Under the pieces are notes generated by a model. It was not told the DNA's origin, did no database searches, and was given only the letters and a program-made list of their open reading frames with translations. Below are positions 9,324-18,075 of a DNA stretch of 64,000 nt, in pieces. The position numbers and the translations under genes were made by a program. Within the stretch, counting starts at the first letter, position 1. Every line of letters begins with the position of its first letter. This DNA comes from Saprospiraceae bacterium (GTDB taxonomy: Bacteria > Bacteroidota > Bacteroidia > Chitinophagales > Saprospiraceae): assembly GCA_013001595.1 (NCBI GenBank), contig JABDMH010000127.1:62001-126000 (forward strand). The letters run 5' to 3'.

Positions 9324-11426
9324 TTAGTCAAGCCATTCTGAGATAATCTTCCCTCGTTCGTCACTGGGAACATGGCTCATATTCCAGAATTCTTGTCTAC
9401 CTGATCCCCGATATGTTCTTAAGACTTCGCTGCTGATACGCTCCATCCTAGCACCGTCAGCATGTAACTTGTCACCCAATAATGGATTCATGACCAAAAC
9501 CGACTGTGGGCAAAGTGCTTGATAAATCTGTGTCAAGTCAAATTTTTCCAATACACCAGGCAGCAGTACCTCATGATTGAATTTCGGCTCTGTAACCTTG
9601 ACCACACTTTCAAAGGAGAGCAAAGGTTCTTCAAATACAAAACCAGCAACATCATCACTGATAGCACCTGCAAAAGCCCCATAGAGCGCACACATCCCCA
9701 CTCCCCATAATTTTATATCACGAGTCTCCACAACCGAATCTTTTAACCATGTCACAATGGCCAACACATCTTTCACCCTTTGTCCAAATATTGGTTTGCC
9801 AATCAGAAAATCCCAAAATTTATCAGCCATGTCGGGAGATGTCTCACCCATTCCACGCAGATCAACCAGGCAAAAGCTGTGGCCATCATCCAACATTCCT
9901 TCAACAACATCCGCATCCTCTAGCAATTCTTGTTTGCCTTTCTCATGTAGATAGAGGATCATGTCTCTCTTTACTGCAGTTGTCGCAGAATGTAATAATA
10001 CACCAGGTAACAATATACCTGATTCTGGTGTCAGTACAAACGGACGAATTTCAACATCTCCAACCCTTCTCCTATCGAGGAAATCGCATATGGGGTGGAC
10101 ATTTTCAAAATTCATGTTTAGCACTTCCTCCACCAAAGCCGTCATTTTTGATTTGTGGTCCTCAACTGCCGTCTCTGTATCTATTTTTTCCCATCTAGCT
10201 TGACGGTCACTCAAATAGTCTAAAACCAGTTCTTTAGCCTCCCTACTTCCAGGCTCATGAAATACGCTACCAGCCTGTGTTGCCCATAGATCCTCCTCCC
10301 GCTCTATGGTGATCTTCTCCTCTGAGAAACTCGGCACTGTTGCAGCTGTCCATCGCGACATCCATGCATAGGTGATCTCACGCTGCTCCTGATTATAGTC
10401 ATGCCCAGCCTTTATCATGGTGGTCGTAAATTTCTCAGGTACATTGTGAGCTGCATAGGACTTATACAACCAGGTGCTCAAATCCCATACACCCCGGGGA
10501 GGATTCAAATTATCGTCCGTGGTGGCGTTGATCAACAAAGGCTTAGGAACTTGCACAAACAAGGGATCACTGCGAGGATCAATACTACTTTCAAATGCAC
10601 CGAAAAAGACTTGTTCATGATCGGTAGCAAGGTTGGCGTGAACCCTGTACGACCAAGTATTGGGATTGCATGTGGGAACGGCAACTTTAATCCGATCATC
10701 AAAAGGCAAAATATAGGTCGTCATCATTCCTCCACCAGAGCTACCAGTCATGCAGATTCTCTCAGGATCAACTTCTGGCCTGCTGACAAGATAATCGATG
10801 GCCCGAATGGCATCCCAAACCATGATATTAAAAATATGCGTACCACTGATAAACGCCTGTGTCCCAATGATCTTGTGCGTAGATAGTTTCCCTCTTTCAC
10901 CTTGCCCCAACAAGTCCATGGTCAGTACTACAAATCCATTTTTCACCTGAGCAATACTCATCCTTTGGTAGCGCTCATTGGCTTTTCCATCTTGTGCGTG
11001 ACCAATGACGTTAAGATGAGCTGGGTGTGGACCTTTGATATTTTTAGGCAAATACAAATTAGCACTAACAAGAAAACCAGGTCGTGATTCGAAAATGGTT
11101 CTCTCGATTACATAATCCGCTTTCTCGATTCGACCAGTTACACGTGCATTGAGCGGCGTGCGTTTTGGTAAAGTACCTGTCCAGGAAATCATTGAATCCC
11201 TTATGGTGTGGGCATGTGCATCCCAATCTTTGGCGGATCTAAATGTGGACAAAATGGAATCTCTTCTTACAAACTGGAGATCAACGATGTTGGTTAGATA
11301 ACTCCGCATCATGGTGTCTGCAGGCACTCCTAAAACGGTGAGATCTTTCTCAGAAAGCGGGATTTGCCCAATTACAACAGTTTGCAGACAGAGTGATGTA
11401 AGAACCAACTTTACAAATGCATGCAT
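9324..11426 (-). CDS. Secreted two-domain alpha/beta-hydrolase (acetylxylan esterase-like)
   Basis: A signal peptide (MHAFVKLVLTSLCLQTVVIG) precedes two tandem alpha/beta-hydrolase domains in 700 residues. The first has an intact nucleophile elbow GSSGGG with serine at residue 230, an oxyanion-side GHAQDGKANE segment near 142, and a late KAGHDYN carrying the probable catalytic histidine near 364. This resembles acetylxylan and glucuronoyl esterases that remove acyl groups from polysaccharides. The second domain keeps the strand pattern (LVDLRGMGETS), but its elbow reads GVGMCAL with no serine at the nucleophile position, so it may be non-catalytic. The domain pairing is seen in Bacteroidota and Planctomycetes esterases. 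It lies between the Gfo/Idh and amidohydrolase genes. Confidence 0.75.
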   Translation of the reverse strand: MHAFVKLVLTSLCLQTVVIGQIPLSEKDLTVLGVPADTMMRSYLTNIVDLQFVRRDSILSTFRSAKDWDAHAHTIRDSMISWTGTLPKRTPLNARVTGRIEKADYVIERTIFESRPGFLVSANLYLPKNIKGPHPAHLNVIGHAQDGKANERYQRMSIAQVKNGFVVLTMDLLGQGERGKLSTHKIIGTQAFISGTHIFNIMVWDAIRAIDYLVSRPEVDPERICMTGSSGGGMMTTYILPFDDRIKVAVPTCNPNTWSYRVHANLATDHEQVFFGAFESSIDPRSDPLFVQVPKPLLINATTDDNLNPPRGVWDLSTWLYKSYAAHNVPEKFTTTMIKAGHDYNQEQREITYAWMSRWTAATVPSFSEEKITIEREEDLWATQAGSVFHEPGSREAKELVLDYLSDRQARWEKIDTETAVEDHKSKMTALVEEVLNMNFENVHPICDFLDRRRVGDVEIRPFVLTPESGILLPGVLLHSATTAVKRDMILYLHEKGKQELLEDADVVEGMLDDGHSFCLVDLRGMGETSPDMADKFWDFLIGKPIFGQRVKDVLAIVTWLKDSVVETRDIKLWGVGMCALYGAFAGAISDDVAGFVFEEPLLSFESVVKVTEPKFNHEVLLPGVLEKFDLTQIYQALCPQSVLVMNPLLGDKLHADGARMERISSEVLRTYRGSGRQEFWNMSHVPSDERGKIISEWLD

Positions 11427-11512
11427 GCTACAAGTTAGCTATAATGCTTTTGTCAGGAGAATGGTCAGTTGGGTGCAAGCCCTGATCACCGGTTGCCTGC
11501 GAAAATCCTTTA

Positions 11513-11544
11513 TGGTTCAATTGATATCTTCTGGTTCAATTGAT
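11513..11544. repeat. Two 13-bp direct repeats, candidate operator
   Basis: The sequence TGGTTCAATTGAT occurs at 11513-11525 and again at 11532-11544, a 19-base period or close to two helical turns. Each copy holds the palindromic core TCAATTGA. The pair lies in the 137-base gap about 90-120 bases upstream of the esterase start, where a regulator binding site would be expected. No regulator gene is adjacent, so the assignment is tentative. Confidence 0.45.
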
Positions 11545-11563
11545 TCTAATATCAGAAATAGAG

Positions 11564-12796
11564 CTACTGCCAGTTTAAGATCCTGAGCGCGTTACCCCGG
11601 TATAAAGCTTCCAGACTATCTGCAGTCAAGCCGAGGCCATAGTAAGGCCACCAGATCCGGCCGGTCATATATTCATCATCACTTTCTAATAATCTCCACC
11701 AGGCTAGATACATGTTTTTGTCCATACCCATATCGGTGCCAAACAAAACACGATCATGAAATCGTTCTATGAACTTTTTAGTACCTCGCGGCATTCGACC
11801 CATTTCGTAATCTCGGGCAGAAATATCCAGAAAAAGATTAGGAAATTGATCCAACAGATTGGATAGACGCTTGAGATCATTTCCCTGGTTGGCCAGATGA
11901 CAGGCGATAAAAGTAGTTTCAGTATGTTTTTGAAGTAGGTTTGGCAGATGTTGCAATATCTCTTCATAAGTCTCCCCACTCCCTCCGTACTTATTATATT
12001 GTTGGAATATGGGTGTTCGTTCCTGAAATACATCTGGAGGTGTCCAGGCAGAAGGATGGTCTGCAATGTGGATGTTCACCGGGAGATCAAGTGCTGCTGC
12101 CTTTTGCCAAAAAAGATCCAATCGATCATCATCAGGATGCAAACGTGCTTCGGGTGCCAAATCAGGATTTCTTGTAAAGCCAAAACCCTTATCGCTAAGT
12201 TCACCTATTCCCCGTGCACCCATTTCATAACATCTCTCCAATTCCTGAGCGGCCCGTTCAGGATAGTCAGGGTCATCAATATTTGATTTATCAAGGCCAC
12301 AAAATAATCTAAACTGCTCAGGATAGGGCTCCAAATACAAGTCAACCAATGCATCAAATTCACCGCCGGTGGCATTTGTAAGTATAATGGTCTTGTCAAC
12401 ACCTACTTCCTTCTGACTATGTACCCAATCTGTGATTACTGCCTTGATATTTTCACCCTCTTCTGCTTCAGGATATCTATGCGCATGGACGTCAATAACC
12501 GGGAAGCGCGCTTTGCTAATGATGGTTTCTTCCGCAATGACTGATCGACGAGGTGCATGATTCTTTACCAGGATATCATCCATAGGCCCAGGACCCTGAG
12601 ACACTCCTGGCCCACCCCATTGTCCGTATTTCATCTGAATCCATTCCGGATCGGTAGGCCAATCTTTTTGCTGAGCCAACTGCCCTTCCTGCATGGAAAG
12701 ACAAGAACTAAAATCTCCCATTCCCGTCGCAGCTGCTCCTACTCCGGAAATAATTCCAAAGCTGTTCCTAATAAAATTTCTCCTTCTTACAATCAT
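11564..12796 (-). CDS. Exported amidohydrolase-2 family metal-dependent hydrolase
   Basis: The reading frame is open upstream to 12883, but I choose the ATG at 12796 because it is followed directly by a Tat-like signal (MIVRRRNFIRNSFG) and hydrophobic segment. The mature protein has the family's IDVHAHRYPE metal motif, a barrel histidine in NIHIADHPS, a FIACHLANQG histidine, and the terminal FGTDMGM aspartate, the ligand order of COG2159 amidohydrolases. Relatives hydrolyse or decarboxylate cyclic acids and lactones, so a lactone or sugar-acid substrate is plausible. It lies 380 bases downstream of the ceramidase-like gene and 137 bases upstream of the esterase, all on the same strand. Confidence 0.78.
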   Translation of the reverse strand: MIVRRRNFIRNSFGIISGVGAAATGMGDFSSCLSMQEGQLAQQKDWPTDPEWIQMKYGQWGGPGVSQGPGPMDDILVKNHAPRRSVIAEETIISKARFPVIDVHAHRYPEAEEGENIKAVITDWVHSQKEVGVDKTIILTNATGGEFDALVDLYLEPYPEQFRLFCGLDKSNIDDPDYPERAAQELERCYEMGARGIGELSDKGFGFTRNPDLAPEARLHPDDDRLDLFWQKAAALDLPVNIHIADHPSAWTPPDVFQERTPIFQQYNKYGGSGETYEEILQHLPNLLQKHTETTFIACHLANQGNDLKRLSNLLDQFPNLFLDISARDYEMGRMPRGTKKFIERFHDRVLFGTDMGMDKNMYLAWWRLLESDDEYMTGRIWWPYYGLGLTADSLEALYRGNALRILNWQ

Positions 12797-13176
12797 GCTT
12801 TTTAAATTAAGATTATATGAATTGTAATTCTCCGGTCCGTTGGTCATAATTGCAGGACCGGATTTGTCCTGTTTAAAACCCAATAGTACCCCGACTGCTC
12901 ATGTAGTTTTAGTTTTAATCAATACCGCTTCTCCCTTAGTATTATTTTTACTTCACATATCAAGTGACATATTTCATCTTTCGAAATAAAGGGTCTCATT
13001 TTTATATATCCTTTTCATTGAGTCCTTTAGCAGTTTGAAATGTCAGGAATCAAAAGGATTCAGCACATTCCACTGAAATATTGTACTTATCTCACATTAT
13101 ATCCACGTTATTGAGCAGACATCCAGGCTTAATACTCGAAGATATATACACTGGCACAAGCAATGGTATCTTCCAT
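12797..13176. other. 380-base intergenic gap in the catabolic block
   Basis: No credible coding frame is visible between the ceramidase-like stop and the amidohydrolase start. The stretch is AT-rich and long enough for a promoter of the amidohydrolase gene on the minus strand. I see no clear -33/-7 pair and no strong hairpin followed by a T-run. Confidence 0.4.
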
Positions 13177-14607
13177 TTACTGGACCTGACGCACAATTTG
13201 ATGAACGGCTTCTGAAACGCGGTCTTCAATGTCTCCAGCCCACCTCCATGCGGGATGACCGTACTCATCAATATGTGGACCTCCTTCATACCCACCTTCT
13301 TCCCACACCCGACGCGAAGGAATATATGCAACCATTTCATTAGTGTACCCACAGACCCAAGTTGTCTGCTGGTCAAACTCCTTCTTAAATCGCAAAGAAT
13401 AGTCAACAACTGCCTCTCCTCCAATGCCTAGCAAGAGCAACTCACTACCGAACATCCAAGCCTGAACGGGGTAATCGTAGGATTCCTGAAATACAGCACC
13501 ATCCCTAATATTCTTTAACATTCGATTTGCCCATCTGGCATGCAACTTATCTTTGCCATTAGCGATCGGTACAAGTTTTTCCTCAGTAATCAATTCCTGA
13601 TAGGCCAGAGGAACATACTGGAATGCAGACCTGATATCTGAGGATATTTGTTCCATAGGGCCATCTAGGACAAGTTCAACCGCGTCTGACAATTGTTGAC
13701 CGTATTTCTTACATAGCTGCACCGTACGTCGGGGTATGGGATTTTGGTCTCCTCCGCACGCATTAAAGAACATAGCGGCAGTGCCGGGATGAGATGCTTC
13801 CAGATTAATCTGTGCAAATCCAGGGAAGTCTCCACTCCAGGTATTGATCGATAACGTGGTGGGATGGCATGCATATCCAAACAAAACACCGATCAGGTTT
13901 CCACGCTCGCCTTTTATGGCCATTACTGGGACATAATGGTCTACCGCTCCTTCCAGGGATTTACCTTCCTCCAACAGTTGTGGAACTTCCGACTCTACAT
14001 TATCTCGCCGATTGACTGCAAATGTACATTTTCCCTCCCCCTTAAATAAGGTTGCTTGCTGCCAATTTTGAAGCGCCTCTCCTATGGCCTCCACCACCTG
14101 ATCCTTCATCCATTCGGAATACTCCGACACCAATCTCCGCTGGGTTTCATCACTGGGATAATAATCAACGAGATCATCCTGCAGGCAAGGGCCGGAGTGG
14201 TTATGCGAAAAAGTCAACATAAACTCAGAGCGCTCTAAGTCAAATTGCCGATGTACTTCTGAAAAAATCTTCTCGTAAACGGTCTTTGACATACCCTGAT
14301 TGTCTGTGGTTGCCATCACAATGCGCTTGCCGGTATGGCTCCTAAATGCTAGTACCTTGACAAAGAGATCATGGATCTTTCCATATGCTATACGCTGGGT
14401 GCCATATCCGGCCAACCAGACCGAAGTCTTAGGTGTGATTTTTCGTCGACCAATCCCCACCTGCCAAGACATTTCCATGTTCACACCATACCCGTTCTGG
14501 CTCGCAAGGTAGCTCGATGCACCAACCATGCTTTCAGTGAAGACAATGCCGCCCGTCGCGGAAGTGAGTGTGGAGAGAAAACTCCTCCGAGAAAATTCAC
14601 GCTTCAT
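13177..14607 (-). CDS. Exported neutral/alkaline ceramidase-like hydrolase
   Basis: The 476-residue protein has an N-terminal FSRRSFLSTL signal. The mature part matches the N-terminal catalytic domain of neutral ceramidases. It has GIGRRKITPK at the start, FSHNHSGP with zinc-binding histidines near residue 133-136, and YACHPTTLS near 249-257 with another histidine and the usual gate residues. These enzymes use zinc to hydrolyse an amide bond. In Bacteroidota and Planctomycetes many members sit in carbohydrate loci and lack the C-terminal domain, as here, so the substrate need not be ceramide; an N-acyl or N-acetyl amino sugar is possible. The gene lies between the sulfatase and amidohydrolase genes on the same strand. 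Confidence 0.75.
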   Translation of the reverse strand: MKREFSRRSFLSTLTSATGGIVFTESMVGASSYLASQNGYGVNMEMSWQVGIGRRKITPKTSVWLAGYGTQRIAYGKIHDLFVKVLAFRSHTGKRIVMATTDNQGMSKTVYEKIFSEVHRQFDLERSEFMLTFSHNHSGPCLQDDLVDYYPSDETQRRLVSEYSEWMKDQVVEAIGEALQNWQQATLFKGEGKCTFAVNRRDNVESEVPQLLEEGKSLEGAVDHYVPVMAIKGERGNLIGVLFGYACHPTTLSINTWSGDFPGFAQINLEASHPGTAAMFFNACGGDQNPIPRRTVQLCKKYGQQLSDAVELVLDGPMEQISSDIRSAFQYVPLAYQELITEEKLVPIANGKDKLHARWANRMLKNIRDGAVFQESYDYPVQAWMFGSELLLLGIGGEAVVDYSLRFKKEFDQQTTWVCGYTNEMVAYIPSRRVWEEGGYEGGPHIDEYGHPAWRWAGDIEDRVSEAVHQIVRQVQ

Positions 14608-14809
14608 CAGTTAATCTTTTAGGCTTACATCCTGTACAATGGGTAATCATTAGAAAGAGCAAAATAAGGGAATCATTTCTTTCATTGAAGTGTCTTATCT
14701 TGTATTGCTGCAACTAGAGTTTTTAAAAAATCAAGCAATCTATGTTAATGATAACGGTGGACGATTTTTTTTAATAATTACCTGATCTGCCATATCTAAG
14801 GAAATACAT

Positions 14810-14833
14810 ATCTCTTGATTTCGCTTAAGAGAT
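14810..14833. terminator. Hairpin downstream of sulfatase gene
   Basis: Perfect 7-base arms ATCTCTT (14810-14816) and AAGAGAT (14827-14833) flank a 10-base loop, 41 bases past the sulfatase stop on the minus strand. There is no immediate T-run, so it may be a weak terminator, an RNA-stability hairpin or an operator. Confidence 0.3.
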
Positions 14834-14874
14834 CTAGATATTCTTTCATATCCAATTAATTTTCCACCCATATC

Positions 14875-16488
14875 CTACTTTCCAATTTGATTCCAAAGCC
14901 GATAAGGATCACCATACTTCTTTTGTTCCTGAAGCAACAAATCCTCCAGCTCTTCCAATTTGTCTGCAAACTGATCATCTTCGGCTAAGTCAACCTGATT
15001 CGGATCGGGCACATTACCCGTCATTCTAATTATGTTGAGGTCCTGATGCTGAACTAATAATTCGTTGGGATTGGTTTCGAGATTAAAAAGCTGCGTTTCT
15101 CGAACAGCTCCATTGTAAACATCGTATTTTATGAGTTTCCATTTACCGCTTCTCACTGCGCGTATTCCAGGTCGGGAACCGTTGCCGGAACCACCGAGAT
15201 GTTCGGCAAAAATATTAAAGACTCCGTAGAGCACGTCCCTAACCACTTCCTTTTCTCCTCGAAGTACAGGTAGAAAACTTAGTCCGTCGCAAGTCGAGGG
15301 AACATCCATACCGGTCATTTCACAAATGGTAGGCAAAACATCCATCAAATAAATATTACCGGGAGCCGTACTGCTTTGCTTAATTCCGGGTCCCTTCACG
15401 ATCATGGGAACCCTCCAACTGTGTTCGTATAGATTTTGCTTACCTGTCAAACCGTGTCGTCCAATGGCAATGCCATGATCGGATGCAAAGAAAATGAATG
15501 TATTTTCCACCTCCCCAATTTCTGCGAGTTTTTCCAGTACCCGGCCTACCTGATTGTCGATATTCTCAATACAGGCATAATTCCTCCCAATTTCATTCCT
15601 AATCGTAGCCTCATCTCTTCGGGACATGACCCCCTGGACCCTGACCTCATCTCTACCATTATCATTTCCATGTCTAAAGGGATGCTGTGAAAGATAATTT
15701 ATGGGAAGTGGAGGTGCGAGCGGATTGGGTTCTGCTGGAGGTTTATCATGAGCTCCGTACTTTTGATAAAATTCCACTTTCTCATGTCTTGGATCATGTG
15801 GATGCGAAAAACCCATATAAATCAGAAAGGGCTTTTCCTCTTGCAATGCATTTTGACGATCAAGGAATTCAACTGCCCGATCTCCGTGCCATTTGCTTCC
15901 ACTGGTATCGTCAGCATGGACGCACCATCGCTCATAATTATGCTTAAAGAGTTTGTTGGCTGCAGCATAGCTAGTCCCCTTTTTACAGGTGCGAAAAGTG
16001 ACATAACCCGCTTGATTGAATAAAGCTGGCATCAGGTCTCTGGCAGCATTCCTGTTACGTTCGATGAGATCATTGGCAACACTTCCCTCCGTAGTGTCGA
16101 TATGATTAGTTGCCAGTCCAAGGGTATGCCAAACATGCTTTCCTGTCATGATTTGGATTCTTGAAGGGATGCAAACGGCACTCCGCCATGAACCCATATG
16201 ATACGCTGATGACAAAGACATTCCCTCTAGGACAAGCCTATCAATATTCGGTGTATTACAGATCTCATTTCCATAGGCACTAAGGGTGAAAGGAGATTGA
16301 TCATCCGTGATGATGAATACAATATTCGGTTTCTTTACATTAGTTATGACCCTGCTATCTACATCGCAGCCAGCATTGACCATCAAACATGCCAATAAAA
16401 TAGCAAAAACTTGGGTGCAACCATGGTAGATTGTGAATTCGGAAGTAGTTTTCAGCTGATCGACCAACTTTTGAGAACAAAAACGCAT
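14875..16488 (-). CDS. Sulfatase (type I, formylglycine-dependent)
   Basis: This 537-residue protein has a hydrophobic N-terminal segment ending in VNAGC at cysteine 41, so it may be a lipoprotein or a Sec-exported enzyme. The mature part opens with NIVFIITDDQ, giving the metal-binding aspartates near 62-63, and the formylglycine motif VCIPSR has cysteine 106, the residue modified by the sulfatase-maturing enzyme. FFASDHGIAIGRHGLTGK further on holds the second metal site. The sequence resembles heparan N-sulfatase-type members more than arylsulfatase A. It is the first gene of the catabolic block transcribed towards 3455 and implies a sulfated glycan or amino sugar. No maturase gene is present in the window. 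Confidence 0.88.
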   Translation of the reverse strand: MRFCSQKLVDQLKTTSEFTIYHGCTQVFAILLACLMVNAGCDVDSRVITNVKKPNIVFIITDDQSPFTLSAYGNEICNTPNIDRLVLEGMSLSSAYHMGSWRSAVCIPSRIQIMTGKHVWHTLGLATNHIDTTEGSVANDLIERNRNAARDLMPALFNQAGYVTFRTCKKGTSYAAANKLFKHNYERWCVHADDTSGSKWHGDRAVEFLDRQNALQEEKPFLIYMGFSHPHDPRHEKVEFYQKYGAHDKPPAEPNPLAPPLPINYLSQHPFRHGNDNGRDEVRVQGVMSRRDEATIRNEIGRNYACIENIDNQVGRVLEKLAEIGEVENTFIFFASDHGIAIGRHGLTGKQNLYEHSWRVPMIVKGPGIKQSSTAPGNIYLMDVLPTICEMTGMDVPSTCDGLSFLPVLRGEKEVVRDVLYGVFNIFAEHLGGSGNGSRPGIRAVRSGKWKLIKYDVYNGAVRETQLFNLETNPNELLVQHQDLNIIRMTGNVPDPNQVDLAEDDQFADKLEELEDLLLQEQKKYGDPYRLWNQIGK

Positions 16489-16680
16489 ATGCTCAATTTA
16501 GTCATAATTCTTCTGCAAGCTCCACCTAAAAAAAGACATTACAAATCATAGAGGATTTAACAGGTCCAGCCATTGAATGGCAATATTTGTTTTCTCAAGC
16601 TGGTCAGGATAGCACTGATGCTTTAGCTTGGAACGAAAGATTAAGAATCATGGTGCAAACGATTTCCTAAACAGCAAAAA

Positions 16681-16738
16681 GTAAGCGCATCCCACCCAAG
16701 GCAGGAGGTTTGGGAGTGCGAATCGCTCCATTCCGACG
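16681..16738 (+). pseudogene. tRNA-like 3' remnant
   Basis: The stretch carries D-arm-like GTAAGCGC, a broken anticodon arm ending in GGCAGGAGG, a T-arm-like GTGCGAATCGC with one base off the GTTCGAATC consensus, and a 3' acceptor-like ATTCCGAC as in tRNA-Pro. A matching 5' acceptor strand is absent and the anticodon stem does not pair, so a functional tRNA is unlikely. It is followed at once by a hairpin with a short T-run. This could be a decayed tRNA gene or an attachment-site scar. Confidence 0.3.
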
Positions 16739-16740
16739 TG

Positions 16741-16763
16741 AGGCCAGTATTTGCCGGCCTTTT
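16741..16763 (+). terminator. Short hairpin plus T-run after tRNA-like remnant
   Basis: Arms AGGCC (16741-16745) and GGCCT (16756-16760) flank a 10-base loop and are followed by a TTTT run at 16760-16763. This looks like a short intrinsic terminator placed where one would end a tRNA transcript. Confidence 0.35.
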
Positions 16764-17012
16764 GTGTATTCGATTTGATTTGTCATACCTATATTCTACT
16801 CTCAATATCTTTGAATAAGCACCCCCCCTCTCAAATAGCAACTCCAACAGATCTTAGGTGTCACTAAGCTGTCTTCCTCCAATTCCTTGGGGTACACACC
16901 AGAAGGTTATCTTAGTAGAAATCAATTAGTGCCTTCCAAAATACTATTACATATTGTACTAATCTATGTACCAAGTTTCGAAAGTGAGCAGTAATATTCT
17001 AAACCGTATCAA

Positions 17013-18075
17013 ATGAACTTTACCATAGTTGGGGCCAATGGAAGAAAAATTCGAAACTATCTTCTGGGTGGCTGGATCTTCGGATTAATCTATGGCTTAA
17101 TTGAATATTTAGCGTATGAAAACCAGAGATGATCCCCAGTCATTTGCACCATTGTTGATCCGTGCGTCCTTTACAGGAGCATTGATTATGGGATCAATAT
17201 CCATCTTTGAAGACTTTGTCCAAAACTGGTTTAGGAGAAGGCAATTTATATATTTGGTTCTGGTTCGTTCCTTTTGCTATACAATCATAATCTCTTTCTG
17301 GCTAACCATTACAAATTCAATTTGGTTTTTCATAAAAAACCCTACATACTTCTGGGAAGAACTAGCTTTCTATTTCACAGATGAAATGTACTATGTCAAT
17401 CTCATTTCAGTCTTTCTGACAGCAATATTGGCCACAGGTTTAAGTGAGATAAACAGCCTTCACGGGAAGGGGCCGTTATGGAATTTTGTATTGGGAAGAT
17501 ATCACACACCAAGAGAGGTGGAACTGATTTTCTGTTTCATTGACCTTAAGGGCTCAACCACAATTGCTGAGAAATTGGGGCATTTACAATTTGCTATGTT
17601 TCTTCGGGACTTTTTTTTCGGATATCACTGAGGCAATAAAAAAACGGACGCCCCTATTTATCAGTACGTAGGTGATGAGATAATTTTAAGTTGGACCTAT
17701 GAAAAAGGGTTGAAAAATAACAACATGATTAATTGTTTCTTTGGTATACAAAAAATCATTCAAGACTTAAGATCAGCCTACATAAATAAATATGGAGCTA
17801 TTCCAACGATTAGAGCAGGATTGCATGGGGGACAAGTCATCGTTACTTGGATAGGTGAACTAAGGAAGGAAATCGTCTATGTAGGTGACGTACTCAACAC
17901 TACCGCCAGAATACAGGAGAAATGCAAACGGCTTGGCAAGGATTTCTTGATTTCAGAGAAGTTACTTTTCAAGATGAAGAATTCGGAGGGCCTCGAAGCC
18001 CAATTTGCAGAGGAAACCGTGCTTAGGGGAAAAAAGAAACTTATTCGACTCTACAGTATAGAGATGGCCACTTAA
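17013..18075 (+). pseudogene. Class III adenylate/guanylate cyclase, membrane-anchored, frame-disrupted
   Basis: Together the frames encode a protein like the 362-aa cyclase at 59390-60478: N-terminal membrane helices, a catalytic domain with FIDLKGSTTIAEKLGH, IYQYVGDE and GDVLNTTARI. The coding frame is broken. An N-terminal helix segment (MNFTIVGANGRKIRNYLLGG, from 17013) runs to a stop near 17130 in another frame than the rest. At the T8 tract near 17611-17618 the frame shifts to read FFSDITEAIKK, then shifts back at the A7 tract near 17638-17644. Read straight through, one in-frame TGA at 17629-17631 interrupts the domain, yet the number of codons matches the intact paralogue. Either decay or homopolymer sequence error would explain this. 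If 17116 is used as start, only the T8/A7 pair remains. Confidence 0.7.

Noticed and set aside
9749-10198. 149-aa plus-strand open frame within the esterase gene
   Set aside because: Antisense to a convincing gene and without supporting motif or neighbour.
10401-10886. 161-aa open frame antisense to the esterase gene
   Set aside because: The esterase is clearly coding with signal peptide and GSSGGG motif; the antisense frame has no recognisable domain.
16641-16847. 68-aa minus-strand open frame in the gap after the sulfatase
   Set aside because: Composition is not protein-like and it overlaps the tRNA-like remnant and hairpin.
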